DNA from: an uncultured Flavobacteriaceae bacterium
GTDB taxonomy: Bacteria > Bacteroidota > Bacteroidia > Flavobacteriales > Flavobacteriaceae
Length of the DNA: 41,122 nucleotides
NCBI GenBank assembly: GCA_949372605.1
Contig: CASIAE010000001.1
Coordinates: forward strand, 1-41,122
Reading direction: 5' to 3'
Numbering within the stretch: position 1 is the first letter of the stretch; each line of letters begins with the position of its first letter. The notes below the pieces were generated by a model. That model searched no databases. It was given only the letters and a program-made list of their open reading frames with translations, and was not told the origin of the DNA. The translations under genes were made by a program, and so were the position numbers. Of the stretch, positions 1 through 9,107 are shown piece by piece.

Positions 1-2
1 TG

Positions 3-1169
3 TTTGTTGGTGTTGGTGCATCGAGAGTGCGAGACTTATTTAAACAAGCCAAGGAAAAATCACCTGCTATTATATTTATTGATGAGATCGATGCTATAGG
101 AAGAGCCCGAGGTAAAAATAATTTTACGGGTTCCAATGATGAACGTGAAAACACGCTGAATCAATTACTGACCGAAATGGATGGTTTTGGAACGAATACC
201 AATGTGATTGTGCTTGCAGCGACCAACAGAGCCGACGTATTAGACAAAGCATTGATGAGAGCAGGACGTTTTGATCGACAAATCTATGTTGACCTTCCGG
301 ATCTCAATGAGCGACGTGAGATTTTTAAAGTTCACCTAAAACCTCTTAAATCAATAAAAACACTAGATGTTGAATTCTTATCCAAACAAACTCCTGGTTT
401 TTCGGGAGCTGATATCGCAAATGTTTGTAATGAAGCTGCATTAATCGCAGCTAGAAAAAACAAAAAATCTGTTGGAAAACAAGACTTTTTAGACGCGGTT
501 GATCGTATTGTTGGAGGATTAGAAAAGAAACACAAAATTATCACCCCTGGTGAAAAGAAAACCATCGCTTATCACGAAGCAGGACATGCAACTGTGAGTT
601 GGTTGCTAGAACATGCAGCACCGCTAGTTAAAGTAACCATCGTCCCAAGAGGACAATCCTTAGGCGCGGCTTGGTACCTGCCTGAAGAGAGAATGATTGT
701 TAGAACAGAGCAAATTTTAGATGAGATTTGTGCTGCATTGGGTGGAAGAGCTGCTGAAAAATTAATTTTTAATCAAATTTCAACAGGTGCATTGAGCGAT
801 CTAGAAAAAGTAACTCGCCAAGCTAGATCAATCGTTTCCGTATATGGACTGAATGATACAGTTGGTAATGTCACTTACTATGACTCTACAGGTCAATCTG
901 AAAACAGTTTTACCAAACCCTACTCTGAAAAAACTGCTCAAATAATTGATCAAGAAATTTCAAACATTATTGAGGTTCAATACAAGCGTGCCTGCGATCT
1001 TCTTAAGAAAAACAAAAGTAAATTAACGCAGCTTGCTGAAAGATTGTTAGAAAAAGAAGTTATATTTAAAGATGATTTGTCTACTATTCTAGGGAATAGA
1101 CCCTTTTTCAAAGATCAAAATCCTAACAAAAGCGCTGACAATAAAGAGACTGAGATCGCTGTTAACTAA
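3..1169 (+). CDS. ftsH: ATP-dependent zinc metalloprotease FtsH (5'-truncated by window edge)
   Basis: Membrane-anchored AAA+ protease that extracts and degrades membrane and some cytosolic proteins. The reading frame is already open at base 3, so the gene starts upstream; the N-terminal membrane segments and Walker A lie outside. Visible are Walker B (IIFIDEIDAIG), the second region of homology with the arginine fingers (MRAGRFDRQ), the AAA lid, and the M41 peptidase domain with the HEAGH zinc site at about nt 573-587 and the downstream acidic ligand region (LSDLEKVTRQAR). The C-terminal tail is polar and low in complexity, as usual. The stop codon is followed after 6 nt by the GTG of the next gene, so they are probably co-transcribed. 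The identification is certain; only the 5' end is missing. Confidence 0.97.
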   Translation, partial: FVGVGASRVRDLFKQAKEKSPAIIFIDEIDAIGRARGKNNFTGSNDERENTLNQLLTEMDGFGTNTNVIVLAATNRADVLDKALMRAGRFDRQIYVDLPDLNERREIFKVHLKPLKSIKTLDVEFLSKQTPGFSGADIANVCNEAALIAARKNKKSVGKQDFLDAVDRIVGGLEKKHKIITPGEKKTIAYHEAGHATVSWLLEHAAPLVKVTIVPRGQSLGAAWYLPEERMIVRTEQILDEICAALGGRAAEKLIFNQISTGALSDLEKVTRQARSIVSVYGLNDTVGNVTYYDSTGQSENSFTKPYSEKTAQIIDQEISNIIEVQYKRACDLLKKNKSKLTQLAERLLEKEVIFKDDLSTILGNRPFFKDQNPNKSADNKETEIAVN

Positions 1170-1175
1170 TAAATT

Positions 1176-1769
1176 GTGAGTTTTTGGAATAAATTATTTA
1201 GAGCTAAAACTAAGACTGAAAATTTCTGCGAAAAAAGCAAATTTCTTCCTGAGAAAAAAGATGCAGTAGAAATCACTTTTGCTAAAAAGTTTACCAAAAA
1301 AGGAGGTAAGTTTATTTATTCTGAAAACTCTTCTTCTACCGATCAATTTTTCAATGATATTCTTAAAGAAAATAACTGGCAAAGAAATGATGTGCTTTGT
1401 ATTGACGAGAATTTAGCTGATCGATTTCAACTGGACAGTAAAAAAAATCAGTTCGAACTCAAAGATTTTCCAGTGTTTCTCATTGATAGTGAATTTTTAA
1501 TAGGAGACCAGGGAACCATTCTTATTTGCAATCATCAATTAAAAGATTTTAAGCTAGAACAACTCCCCCCTTATTTTATAGTGTTTTCTAGTCTCAAGCA
1601 ATTTGCTTCGGACGTAAGCGATGGCATGAGTAAACTGAAAGAAAAACACTCCGCGAAAGTTCCCAACAATATAACTACGCTGAATGTTAAGAATATTGTC
1701 GATGAAAATAATTTTTTAACCTCTGGAAGTAGCGCTAAAAACTTATATTTACTTTTACAAGAAACATAG
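1176..1769 (+). CDS. LUD-domain protein (LutC-like), ftsH-cdsA linker gene
   Basis: A 197-aa soluble protein resembling the LUD-domain (LutC/YkgG-like) proteins that Flavobacteriia carry between ftsH and cdsA. The basic N-terminus (about residues 1-30) precedes an alpha/beta domain with the family-like segments around GDQGTILIC and the C-terminal TSGSSAKNLYLLLQ. LutC is part of lactate oxidation, but no lutA/lutB partners are nearby and the iron-sulfur partners are absent, so a lactate role should not be assumed. The start is GTG, 6 nt after the ftsH stop; the stop is 3 nt before cdsA. Recognition rests on remembered family similarity and synteny; function is unknown. Confidence 0.75.
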   Translation: MSFWNKLFRAKTKTENFCEKSKFLPEKKDAVEITFAKKFTKKGGKFIYSENSSSTDQFFNDILKENNWQRNDVLCIDENLADRFQLDSKKNQFELKDFPVFLIDSEFLIGDQGTILICNHQLKDFKLEQLPPYFIVFSSLKQFASDVSDGMSKLKEKHSAKVPNNITTLNVKNIVDENNFLTSGSSAKNLYLLLQET

Positions 1770-1772
1770 TTA

Positions 1773-2561
1773 ATGAAAGAATTTTGTGTCAGGGGTGTAT
1801 CTGGGTCATTGTATATAACCGTTATATTAGTTTCTTTATTTTTTGGTCAGCTTGCTTTTAACCTTGTGCTCTTTGTGTTTTCAAGCTTGGCCATATACGA
1901 ATTTCAGAAACTCATCAATCATAAAAGTTTTCTCCCTATTGCATTGCTTGTCCTTTTGCTATATAACTTATACACCTTAAAGCTTAACGAAACATTTTTG
2001 AATGGAATTCTTGCGACTGTCTTGGTTGGGCATGTTGCATTGTTGTTGTGGTTGTATAAAGAAGAAAAAATAAAATTCAATTACCTCTTTAAAAGTATAC
2101 TCTCTATCGGTTACATGTGTCTTTCCTGTTTCTTTATAATTGCATCAGCAAACACAGGGAATACTTATAATCCATCAATAGTATTTCTTTTTTACTTACT
2201 GGTTTGGAGCAATAATTCTTTTGCCTATTTGGTGGGGAAAAAATTTGGAAAGACCCCATTATTCGAGAGTATTTCTCCCAAAAAAACTTGGGAAGGATTT
2301 TTCGGTGGACTCTTTTTTTCAATAATCACTTCTATCATATTTCAATATTTCAATTCTGAATTTTCAATAATACTTTGCATTGTCTCGTCATTAATCATTT
2401 CGATTCTTTCAACATTTGGTGATCTAATCCAATCTAAATTCAAACGCCGAGCGAACGTTAAGGACAGTGGTTGTTTGATCCCCGGTCACGGAGGATTCTA
2501 TGATCGAATGGATAGTGTTATCTTTGCTGCTCCTTGGTTTTATTTACTTTTTAACTATTAA
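1773..2561 (+). CDS. cdsA: Phosphatidate cytidylyltransferase CdsA
   Basis: Makes CDP-diacylglycerol from phosphatidate and CTP, the precursor of all phospholipids, in the inner membrane. The 262-aa protein is strongly hydrophobic with about seven to eight predicted membrane segments. Near the C-terminus it carries the CDP-transferase signature: a Lys-Arg-rich start (SKFKRRANVKDSG) followed by LIPGHGGFYDRMD, plus the upstream SPKKTWEGFFGG block. Length fits the family. It sits 3 nt behind the LUD gene and 6 nt ahead of psd, so three consecutive genes plus ftsH form a membrane-lipid operon. Confidence 0.95.
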   Translation: MKEFCVRGVSGSLYITVILVSLFFGQLAFNLVLFVFSSLAIYEFQKLINHKSFLPIALLVLLLYNLYTLKLNETFLNGILATVLVGHVALLLWLYKEEKIKFNYLFKSILSIGYMCLSCFFIIASANTGNTYNPSIVFLFYLLVWSNNSFAYLVGKKFGKTPLFESISPKKTWEGFFGGLFFSIITSIIFQYFNSEFSIILCIVSSLIISILSTFGDLIQSKFKRRANVKDSGCLIPGHGGFYDRMDSVIFAAPWFYLLFNY

Positions 2562-2567
2562 ACTTTT

Positions 2568-3218
2568 ATGTTTCACAAAGAAGGTTTTAAAATAATTATT
2601 GCTGCTTTTTTCATCACGATCCTGATGGCATTAGGGGCAGAATATTTGATTGACTTAGTTTATCTCAAAAAAGGAATTCAGGTACTTGCGTTAGTTTTAC
2701 TGCTAGTGGTTTTACAGTTTTTTAGAAATCCCAAAAGAGCAACTCCGAAAAATGACAAACACATCATCGCACCTGTGGATGGAAAAGTCGTAGTCATCGA
2801 AGAAGTTTTTGAGAAAGAATATTTTAAAGATACCCGTTTGCAAGTTTCTATTTTTATGTCCCCCATTAATGTTCATGTAACGAGATATGCTATCGGTGGA
2901 AAAGTTGTTTTTAGCAAATACCACCCAGGTAAATTCCTTGTCGCTTGGCATCCAAAATCTTCTGAAGAAAACGAAAGAACTACTGTCGTCCTAGAAAATA
3001 AATCTGTAGGACAAATTCTTTACCGTCAGATTGCTGGAGCATTGGCCAGAAGGATCGTCAACTATGCCGAAGCGGGAATGGAGGTTACCCAAGGAGGAGA
3101 TGCCGGGTTTATAAAATTTGGCTCAAGAGTAGACTTGTTTTTCCCAGTGGGTACAAAAATCAATTTAAAGCTGAATCAAGTCGTCAAAGGCGGGGTTGAT
3201 TGTATTGCAGAAATATAA
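2568..3218 (+). CDS. psd: Phosphatidylserine decarboxylase, short form
   Basis: Converts phosphatidylserine to phosphatidylethanolamine, the main flavobacterial phospholipid. The 216-aa length matches the short (PSD-A) class. Two N-terminal membrane segments occupy about residues 8-50. The self-cleavage site is the Gly-Ser pair in IKFGSRVD; Ser186 would become the pyruvoyl group of the alpha chain. Conserved blocks PVDGKV and SIFMSPINVHVTR are present. It directly follows cdsA, which supplies CDP-diacylglycerol; the phosphatidylserine synthase is not in the window. Its stop is 1 nt from the stop of convergent valS. Confidence 0.95.
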   Translation: MFHKEGFKIIIAAFFITILMALGAEYLIDLVYLKKGIQVLALVLLLVVLQFFRNPKRATPKNDKHIIAPVDGKVVVIEEVFEKEYFKDTRLQVSIFMSPINVHVTRYAIGGKVVFSKYHPGKFLVAWHPKSSEENERTTVVLENKSVGQILYRQIAGALARRIVNYAEAGMEVTQGGDAGFIKFGSRVDLFFPVGTKINLKLNQVVKGGVDCIAEI

Positions 3219-3219
3219 T

Positions 3220-5847
3220 CTACAACTGATTCAGGCTTTTTTCCAATAAAGTTATTTTTTCTTGAGCATCTGTTGCTTTTTTCCTTTCCATGGCAATGAC
3301 TTGCTCGGGTGCATTGGAGATAAATCGTTCGTTAGATAATTTCTTTTCAATCGATTGAAAGAATCCTTTTGCATACTTTAATTCCTCGGTGAGCTTTTTC
3401 CTTTCTTCCTCTGGATCTATTGCAGTGTCAATAGGAATAAAAAATTCAAGCTGATTTACGCGAAACGAACCCATCCCTTGTTCCTCAATTTTATCATGCT
3501 TTTTAATCTTCTCAAGCTGTCCCAACTTAGAAATAACTTCAGGATAAGGGATTGCGGTTTCTGAAGTGGAGATTAAAACTAATTGCTCCTTGAAGCTTAA
3601 GTTTTTCAATTTTCTAAAGTTTCGAATGCCTACAATAATTTGTTTCGTAATTTCAAAATCAGAAATAATCTTGGCATCCTCAGCTAAAGTTTTTGGCCAT
3701 TCAGAAACCATAATGGATTCCGCTTTTGATCTATCAGCAATGATATGCCAGAGTTCTTCTGTGATGAAAGGCATGAAGGGATGCAACACCTTCAGGTTGT
3801 TTTCAAATAAAATTTTAACGGCTTTAAGTGTCTCCCTATCAATGGAAGCGCCATAGGTAGGTTTTATCATTTCTAAAAACCAAGAACAAAAGTCGTCCCA
3901 AATTAATTTATAAAGTGACATTAAAGCATCTGAAACACGATACTTACTGAAATGATCATCTACCGTTGCTAATGTTATTGAAAACAATTGTTTGTACCAA
4001 GCAATCGCTGAAAGGTTGAGCGCACTTATTTCGAGTGACTCATCAACCTTCCATCCATCAACCAAGCGATAGGCATTCCATATTTTGTTAGAAAAATTCT
4101 TACCCTGTTGGCATAGACTTTCATCAAACAATAAATCATTCCCAGCCGCCGAACTTAACATCATTCCCACACGAACTGCGTCTGCTCCAAAATCATCTAT
4201 TAACCCCAATGCATTGGGAGAATTTCCCAATTGCTTTGACATTTTTCGACCTTGTTTGTCTCTTACTAATCCTGTAAAGTATACCTTAGAAAAAGGCTTT
4301 TCTCCTCTAAATTCATAACCAGAAATTATCATTCGCGCCACCCAGAAAAACAGAATATCTGGACCGGTAACTAAATCCTGTGTCGGATAATAATAATTTA
4401 TTTCAGGATTTTCAGGCTCCATTATTCCGTTGAAAACCGATATTGGCCATAACCATGAAGAAAACCAAGTATCTAAAACATCTTCATCTTGTCTTAAATC
4501 TGTAATTTTTAAATCTGAATTGCCAAATTTAGTTTGTGCAAAAACAAGAGCTTCTTCTGGACTTTCTGCAACCACAAAATCACTTTTTGCAGGACCATAG
4601 TAATAGGCTGGAATTTGGTGTCCCCACCACAATTGTCTCGAAATATTCCAATCTCGAATATTTTCCATCCAGTGGCGATAAGTGTTTTTAAATTTTTCTG
4701 GTACCAGATCGATTTCTCCACTTTCCAAAACCGCTTTTATTGCAGGCTCAGATAATTTTTCCATTTTTAAAAACCATTGTTCCGAAATCCTAGGTTCAAT
4801 AACGGATTTGGTTCTTTCTGAAATCCCAACTTTATGGTTATAATTTTCTTTTTTAATTAAATCACCATTGGTTTCAAGCTCAGTCACTATTTTTTTCCTA
4901 ACCACAAAACGGTCTAGACCTTCATAATGCAAACCGTTTGCGTTTAAGGTTGCATCTGCATTAAAAATATCAATGACTTCAAGATTGTGTTTTTCACCCA
5001 AAGCTTTGTCGTTCATGTCATGAGCAGGGGTTACTTTTAAGCAACCTGTTCCGAATTCAATATCAACATATTCGTCTTGGATAATCGGTATTTTTCGATT
5101 GGTAATAGGGACTACAACCTCTTTTCCTTTTAGATGCGCAAAGCGCTCGTCCTTAGGGTGAATACAGATCGCAGTATCTCCCAAAAGTGTTTCAGGTCTT
5201 GTCGTGGCAATGATCACTTTTTCATCACTACCAACTAAAGAGTATGCAATATGATACAATTGACCCGTTTTTTCTTCATAGATAACTTCTTCATCGGAAA
5301 GGGTAGTTTGGGCTTCTGGATCCCAATTAACCATTCGATAACCTCTATAAATTAAACCCTTATTAAATAAATCAACAAAAGTTCGAATAACAGATTCTGA
5401 CATGTCAGGATCCAAAGTAAACTTGGTTCTATCCCAATCACAAGAACAACCTAGTTTTTTCAATTGATCCAAAATCACACCACCATATTCATGGGTCCAT
5501 TCCCAAGCATGACCTAAAAAAGCTTCACGGGTGAGGTCACTTTTTTCAATTCCTTCAAGTTTTAGTTTTTCAACAACCTTTGCCTCGGTTGCAATCGATG
5601 CATGATCCGTTCCTGGAACCCAGCAAGCATTATATCCTCGCATCCTCGCACGTCTGATTAGAATGTCTTGTAGTCCGTTATTCAGCATATGCCCCATATG
5701 AAGGATCCCGGTGACATTGGGCGGGGGAATAACAATGGTATACGCTTGTCTTTCGTCAGGCAGGGAACTGAAAAAATCATTTTCCATCCAATAGGAATAC
5801 CATTTTTCCTCAATATTTTTAGAAATAAACTTAGACGGAATCTCCAT
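3220..5847 (-). CDS. valS: Valyl-tRNA synthetase
   Basis: Class I aminoacyl-tRNA synthetase that charges tRNA-Val and edits misactivated threonine. The ATG at 5847 gives 875 aa; an upstream in-frame ATG at 5889 would add 14 atypical residues and overlaps the promoter candidate, so 5847 is preferred. The HIGH motif appears as HMGH (residues 50-53) after PPPNVTG; the KMSKS loop is GRKMSKQLGNSP. The editing domain lies between them (TTRPETLLGDTAI), followed by the anticodon-binding domain and a C-terminal coiled-coil arm (about the last 65 residues). Monocistronic; converges on psd. Confidence 0.97.
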   Translation of the reverse strand: MEIPSKFISKNIEEKWYSYWMENDFFSSLPDERQAYTIVIPPPNVTGILHMGHMLNNGLQDILIRRARMRGYNACWVPGTDHASIATEAKVVEKLKLEGIEKSDLTREAFLGHAWEWTHEYGGVILDQLKKLGCSCDWDRTKFTLDPDMSESVIRTFVDLFNKGLIYRGYRMVNWDPEAQTTLSDEEVIYEEKTGQLYHIAYSLVGSDEKVIIATTRPETLLGDTAICIHPKDERFAHLKGKEVVVPITNRKIPIIQDEYVDIEFGTGCLKVTPAHDMNDKALGEKHNLEVIDIFNADATLNANGLHYEGLDRFVVRKKIVTELETNGDLIKKENYNHKVGISERTKSVIEPRISEQWFLKMEKLSEPAIKAVLESGEIDLVPEKFKNTYRHWMENIRDWNISRQLWWGHQIPAYYYGPAKSDFVVAESPEEALVFAQTKFGNSDLKITDLRQDEDVLDTWFSSWLWPISVFNGIMEPENPEINYYYPTQDLVTGPDILFFWVARMIISGYEFRGEKPFSKVYFTGLVRDKQGRKMSKQLGNSPNALGLIDDFGADAVRVGMMLSSAAGNDLLFDESLCQQGKNFSNKIWNAYRLVDGWKVDESLEISALNLSAIAWYKQLFSITLATVDDHFSKYRVSDALMSLYKLIWDDFCSWFLEMIKPTYGASIDRETLKAVKILFENNLKVLHPFMPFITEELWHIIADRSKAESIMVSEWPKTLAEDAKIISDFEITKQIIVGIRNFRKLKNLSFKEQLVLISTSETAIPYPEVISKLGQLEKIKKHDKIEEQGMGSFRVNQLEFFIPIDTAIDPEEERKKLTEELKYAKGFFQSIEKKLSNERFISNAPEQVIAMERKKATDAQEKITLLEKSLNQL

Positions 5848-5875
5848 TTGATGTTTTGGTCTTAATTTTGAGAGA

Positions 5876-5883
5876 CAAAAGTA
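5876..5883 (-). promoter_or_regulatory. Candidate -7 element for valS
   Basis: Read on the minus strand this is TACTTTTG, an exact match to the Bacteroidota -7 consensus TAnnTTTG, ending 28 nt upstream of the preferred valS ATG. No good -33 TTG is seen at the usual distance, so this is only a candidate. It supports choosing the shorter valS start, because the longer reading frame would begin upstream of it. Confidence 0.4.
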
Positions 5884-5969
5884 AGACACCTTTTGGGATT
5901 ATGAAAGAAAAGCTTTTTTTGGTTTTACTTTTTAAGTTGTATTTTTATGCAAACATTAATTTTAAAATT

Positions 5970-6353
5970 ATGAGATATTTTATTTTGCTTGCTATTATTG
6001 CTTTCAGCCCAATAAGTCTTTTAGCCCAAGAAGCCAATTCTCAGATAAAGTTTGAAACAGAGTATATTGATTATGGCTCCATTGAAAAAGGAAGTACTGG
6101 TTTACGTGTTTTTATATTCGAAAACAAAGGAGATGCCCAACTTATAATAACAAATGTAAAATCCTCTTGTGGGTGTACGATCCCAAAAAAACCAGAAGCA
6201 CCCATTGCACCTGGAAAAAAAGGAGAAATACAAATAAGTTATGACACTAACAGGTTAGGTGTTTTTAGAAAAACGATAACAGTTAGCACCAACGATCCCA
6301 CTTCCCCTATCATAGCATTGAAAATTGGTGGGACTGTTTTAGCCAAAGAATAA
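5970..6353 (+). CDS. DUF1573 domain secreted/periplasmic protein
   Basis: A 127-aa protein with a clear N-terminal signal peptide (hydrophobic core in residues 3-17, cleavage expected after the LLAQ region) and one DUF1573 immunoglobulin-like domain: DYGSIEKGS, then the hallmark SSCGCT with two cysteines, PGKKGEIQISYD, and a closing VSTNDPTSP strand. DUF1573 proteins are abundant in Bacteroidota; their function is unknown, though the fold suggests an envelope binding or chaperone-like role. The frame is open from 5856, but the first ATG that yields a proper signal peptide is 5970. It is divergent from valS and precedes an unrelated aminotransferase by 75 nt. Confidence 0.85.
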   Translation: MRYFILLAIIAFSPISLLAQEANSQIKFETEYIDYGSIEKGSTGLRVFIFENKGDAQLIITNVKSSCGCTIPKKPEAPIAPGKKGEIQISYDTNRLGVFRKTITVSTNDPTSPIIALKIGGTVLAKE

Positions 6354-6428
6354 AAATCAATCTATAAGTATTTAAGAATATCTCTCAATTGAGTTGATTT
6401 TTTAAGATATTTGCATAATAAATCACCC

Positions 6429-7622
6429 ATGCCAAAGGTTTCAAAGAAAGGAATTCACCTTCCTCTATCTCCCATTCGGAAATTGGTCGTTCATGCTGAC
6501 AAAGCAAAAGAACGCGGCATTGACATATTGCACCTCAACATAGGTCAACCTGATGTTTTATCCCCTAAAGCAGCAATGGATAAGGTGCGTGAAGCCAAGT
6601 TAGAATTGCTTCCCTATGGTTCTTCTCAAGGTCCCTTTTCTTACAGAAAAAAACTATGTGATTACTATAAAAAAAATCATATTTCAATTGAGCCAAACAA
6701 CATCATCGTAACCACTGGTGCAAGTGAAGCACTTTCCTTTACATTGAATGTTATCTGTGATACCGGAGACGAAATCATTATCCCTGAGCCTTTTTACGCA
6801 AATTATAATGGCTTCGCAGCCTCTTCATGTATAGTGGTCGTTCCTGTAGTTTCACTTTTTGACGATAAATTTGAACTGCCTTCCATCGAAAAAATAGAGG
6901 AAAAAATCAGTGATAAAACCAGAGCAATACTCATTTGCAACCCCAGTAACCCAACAGGCTATCTGTATTCGAAAGAAGAAGTTAATGCGCTAATCGACTT
7001 GGCAATAACTCATGATATATTCATTATTGTGGATGAAGTATATCGAGAATTTATTTTTAGTGATTCTCCTCATTATTCCGTACTTCAAAATGAAAAAGGG
7101 AGGGAACACGCTGTTATGATTGACTCTGTCTCTAAACGTTACAGCTTGTGCGGTGCTCGAATTGGGTGCATGATTTCTAAAAATAAAGGTTTTATTGCAA
7201 ATGCTATGAAATTTGCACATTTAAGGCTCTCCCCTCCTGCTCTAGCACTTATTGCAAGTGAAGCAGCACTCGATACTCCACAATCCTATTTGGATAACGT
7301 TAGAAAGGAATACACTATTCGTAAAAAAGTAATTACTGAGGCATTATCGAACATTGAAGGCGTTGAAGTATCAGATCCTATGGGAGCGTTTTATTGTATT
7401 GCGAAACTTCCAGTTGAAAACGCAGAAGATTTTTCAAAATATTTATTGACCGACTTTAGCGACAATGGTCAAACCTTAATGCTTGCTCCCGCAGCAGGCT
7501 TTTATTCCTCTCCTGATCTTGGAATAAATCAAGTTCGAATCGCATTTGTTTTAGACAGCAGTAAACTATTACGCGCTGCAGGAATTTTAGAAAAAGCACT
7601 CAAGGCCTATTCCAACTCATAA
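6429..7622 (+). CDS. PLP-dependent aminotransferase, class I/II
   Basis: A 397-aa fold-type I aminotransferase of the aspartate aminotransferase superfamily. Visible: substrate/PLP loop TTGASEALS, NPSNPTG, the DEVYREF aspartate, and the Schiff-base lysine in SVSKRYSLCGARIG with the phosphate-binding Arg. Substrate cannot be read from sequence; aspartate or an aromatic/branched amino acid are possible. An in-frame TTG at 6411 would extend the protein by 6 residues, but the ATG at 6429 (MPKVSKKG) fits the family start better. It is 19 nt upstream of murB and is likely co-transcribed. Confidence 0.88.
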   Translation: MPKVSKKGIHLPLSPIRKLVVHADKAKERGIDILHLNIGQPDVLSPKAAMDKVREAKLELLPYGSSQGPFSYRKKLCDYYKKNHISIEPNNIIVTTGASEALSFTLNVICDTGDEIIIPEPFYANYNGFAASSCIVVVPVVSLFDDKFELPSIEKIEEKISDKTRAILICNPSNPTGYLYSKEEVNALIDLAITHDIFIIVDEVYREFIFSDSPHYSVLQNEKGREHAVMIDSVSKRYSLCGARIGCMISKNKGFIANAMKFAHLRLSPPALALIASEAALDTPQSYLDNVRKEYTIRKKVITEALSNIEGVEVSDPMGAFYCIAKLPVENAEDFSKYLLTDFSDNGQTLMLAPAAGFYSSPDLGINQVRIAFVLDSSKLLRAAGILEKALKAYSNS

Positions 7623-7641
7623 GAGTTTTCTATCTTCGAAT

Positions 7642-8649
7642 ATGCTTAATTTCCAGAATGACATTTCGCTTCGTCAATATAATACCTTTGGGATTGATGC
7701 CAATGCCAAAAGTTTTATCAATGTTAAAGATTCTAATGACTTGGTTGAGATTTTATCTCAAAACTCAGATCAAGAAATTTTAGTTATTGGAGGCGGAAGT
7801 AACCTTTTGCTCACCAAAGACTATCCGGGTTTGATCATTAGCATTCAAACCAAAGGAATTGAAATTGTAGCGGAAGATAAAAAAGAAGTAATTGTTAAGG
7901 TTCAAGCGGGGGAAAACTGGCATGAATTTGTTTTGTGGTGCTTGGAGCACAACATAGCAGGCATTGAAAACTTAGCGTTAATTCCCGGAAGCGTAGGAGC
8001 AGCGCCATTGCAAAATATTGGCGCATACGGTGTAGAATTAAAAGATGTTTTTCACGACTGTGAGGCCCTATCTATTGCGACTAAAAAGCTGGAGATTTTT
8101 AACCTAAGTGCATGTAAGTTTGGATACAGAAGCTCAGTTTTTAAAACAACATTAAAAGGTAAATACATTATCAATTCAGTAAGCTTTAAGCTTAAAAAAG
8201 AACCGCATCGGATCAACACTTCCTACAGAGGGCTTGAAAAACATCTGCAAGGAAAAGAGAAAACGATTCAGAATATCGCTAGGGCTGTAATAGAAATTCG
8301 CTCCAGCAAGCTACCCGATCCTAAAAAAATAGGCAACAGTGGCAGTTTTTTTAAAAACCCCATTATCCCAATTGATGATTTTAAAAAACTTGAATTAAAA
8401 CATCCCGATGTCCCTAATTACCCGGACAAAGAAGGTTGGGTCAAAATTCCCGCTGCATGGTTGATCGACACGCTTGGCTATAAAGGTTACCGCAATAATG
8501 ATGCGGGAGTGCATCAAAATCAAGCATTGGTTTTGGTCAACTATGGAAATGCAAAAGGAAGAGAAATTAAAGCTTTGGCTGAAAAAATAAAAGCTGCTGT
8601 ACGAACTCAATTTTCAATTGACTTAGAGTTTGAAGTAAATATTATTTAA
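7642..8649 (+). CDS. murB: UDP-N-acetylenolpyruvoylglucosamine reductase MurB
   Basis: FAD/NADPH enzyme that reduces UDP-GlcNAc-enolpyruvate to UDP-MurNAc, the second committed step of peptidoglycan precursor synthesis, in the cytosol. The 335-aa length and architecture match type I MurB (E. coli-like). FAD-binding segments GGGSNLLL (about residues 50-57) and PGSVGAAPLQNIGAYG (115-130) are present, as is the active-site serine in SGSFFKNP and the C-terminal HQNQALVLVN block. The stop lies 2 nt from the stop of convergent dtd. Confidence 0.97.
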   Translation: MLNFQNDISLRQYNTFGIDANAKSFINVKDSNDLVEILSQNSDQEILVIGGGSNLLLTKDYPGLIISIQTKGIEIVAEDKKEVIVKVQAGENWHEFVLWCLEHNIAGIENLALIPGSVGAAPLQNIGAYGVELKDVFHDCEALSIATKKLEIFNLSACKFGYRSSVFKTTLKGKYIINSVSFKLKKEPHRINTSYRGLEKHLQGKEKTIQNIARAVIEIRSSKLPDPKKIGNSGSFFKNPIIPIDDFKKLELKHPDVPNYPDKEGWVKIPAAWLIDTLGYKGYRNNDAGVHQNQALVLVNYGNAKGREIKALAEKIKAAVRTQFSIDLEFEVNII

Positions 8650-8651
8650 AG

Positions 8652-9104
8652 CTACTCTCGGTTTTTAGAATCTAAAATCAAGGTGACTGGGCCGTCATTT
8701 ATCAAGCTTAACTTCATGTCAGCGCCAAATACTCCTGAGGCAACTTTTCTCCCTAATTTCAATTCAGAAATACGCAAGAACTTTTCGTAAAGAGGAATGG
8801 CAATTTCATGTTTTGCCGCTTGAATGTAAGAAGGTCGATTTCCTTTTTTTGAAGCAGCTATCAATGTAAATTGACTGATGACCAATAATTCTCCTTCAAT
8901 ATCTAACAAAGATTGATTCATCACTCCGTTGGAATCGTTAAAAATCCTGAGGTTAATAAGCTTTTTTACCAACCAATCAATATCGTGATCCGTGTCTTCT
9001 GTTTCTATCCCTAGCAAAACCATTAAACCATCAGAGATGGCACCTTTTACAACTCCTTCTACTTTGACTTCTGCCTCTGAGACTCTTTGAATTACAATAC
9101 GCAT
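8652..9104 (-). CDS. dtd: D-aminoacyl-tRNA deacylase
   Basis: Hydrolyses D-aminoacyl-tRNAs and mischarged glycyl-tRNA-Ala, keeping D-amino acids out of proteins. The 150-aa protein has the diagnostic SQFTLIA motif in the middle and NDGPVTL near the C-terminus (canonical NxGPVT), together with MRIVIQRVSEAEV at the N-terminus. It lies 3 nt downstream of rsgA and is translated from the same message. Confidence 0.97.
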   Translation of the reverse strand: MRIVIQRVSEAEVKVEGVVKGAISDGLMVLLGIETEDTDHDIDWLVKKLINLRIFNDSNGVMNQSLLDIEGELLVISQFTLIAASKKGNRPSYIQAAKHEIAIPLYEKFLRISELKLGRKVASGVFGADMKLSLINDGPVTLILDSKNRE

Positions 9105-9107
9105 AGG

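Noticed and set aside
3566-4755. Three ORFs of 73-96 codons on the plus strand
   Set aside because: All lie opposite the valS catalytic and anticodon-binding regions and look like mirror frames.
3211-5900. T-box leader for valS
   Set aside because: The upstream gap is short and shows no specifier stem or antiterminator, and T-boxes are not expected in this phylum.
6391-6416. Promoter box TATTTGC in front of the aminotransferase at 6429
   Set aside because: Similar to the flavobacterial -7 box but one base short of TAnnTTTG, and the nearest TTG is too close for a -33 element.
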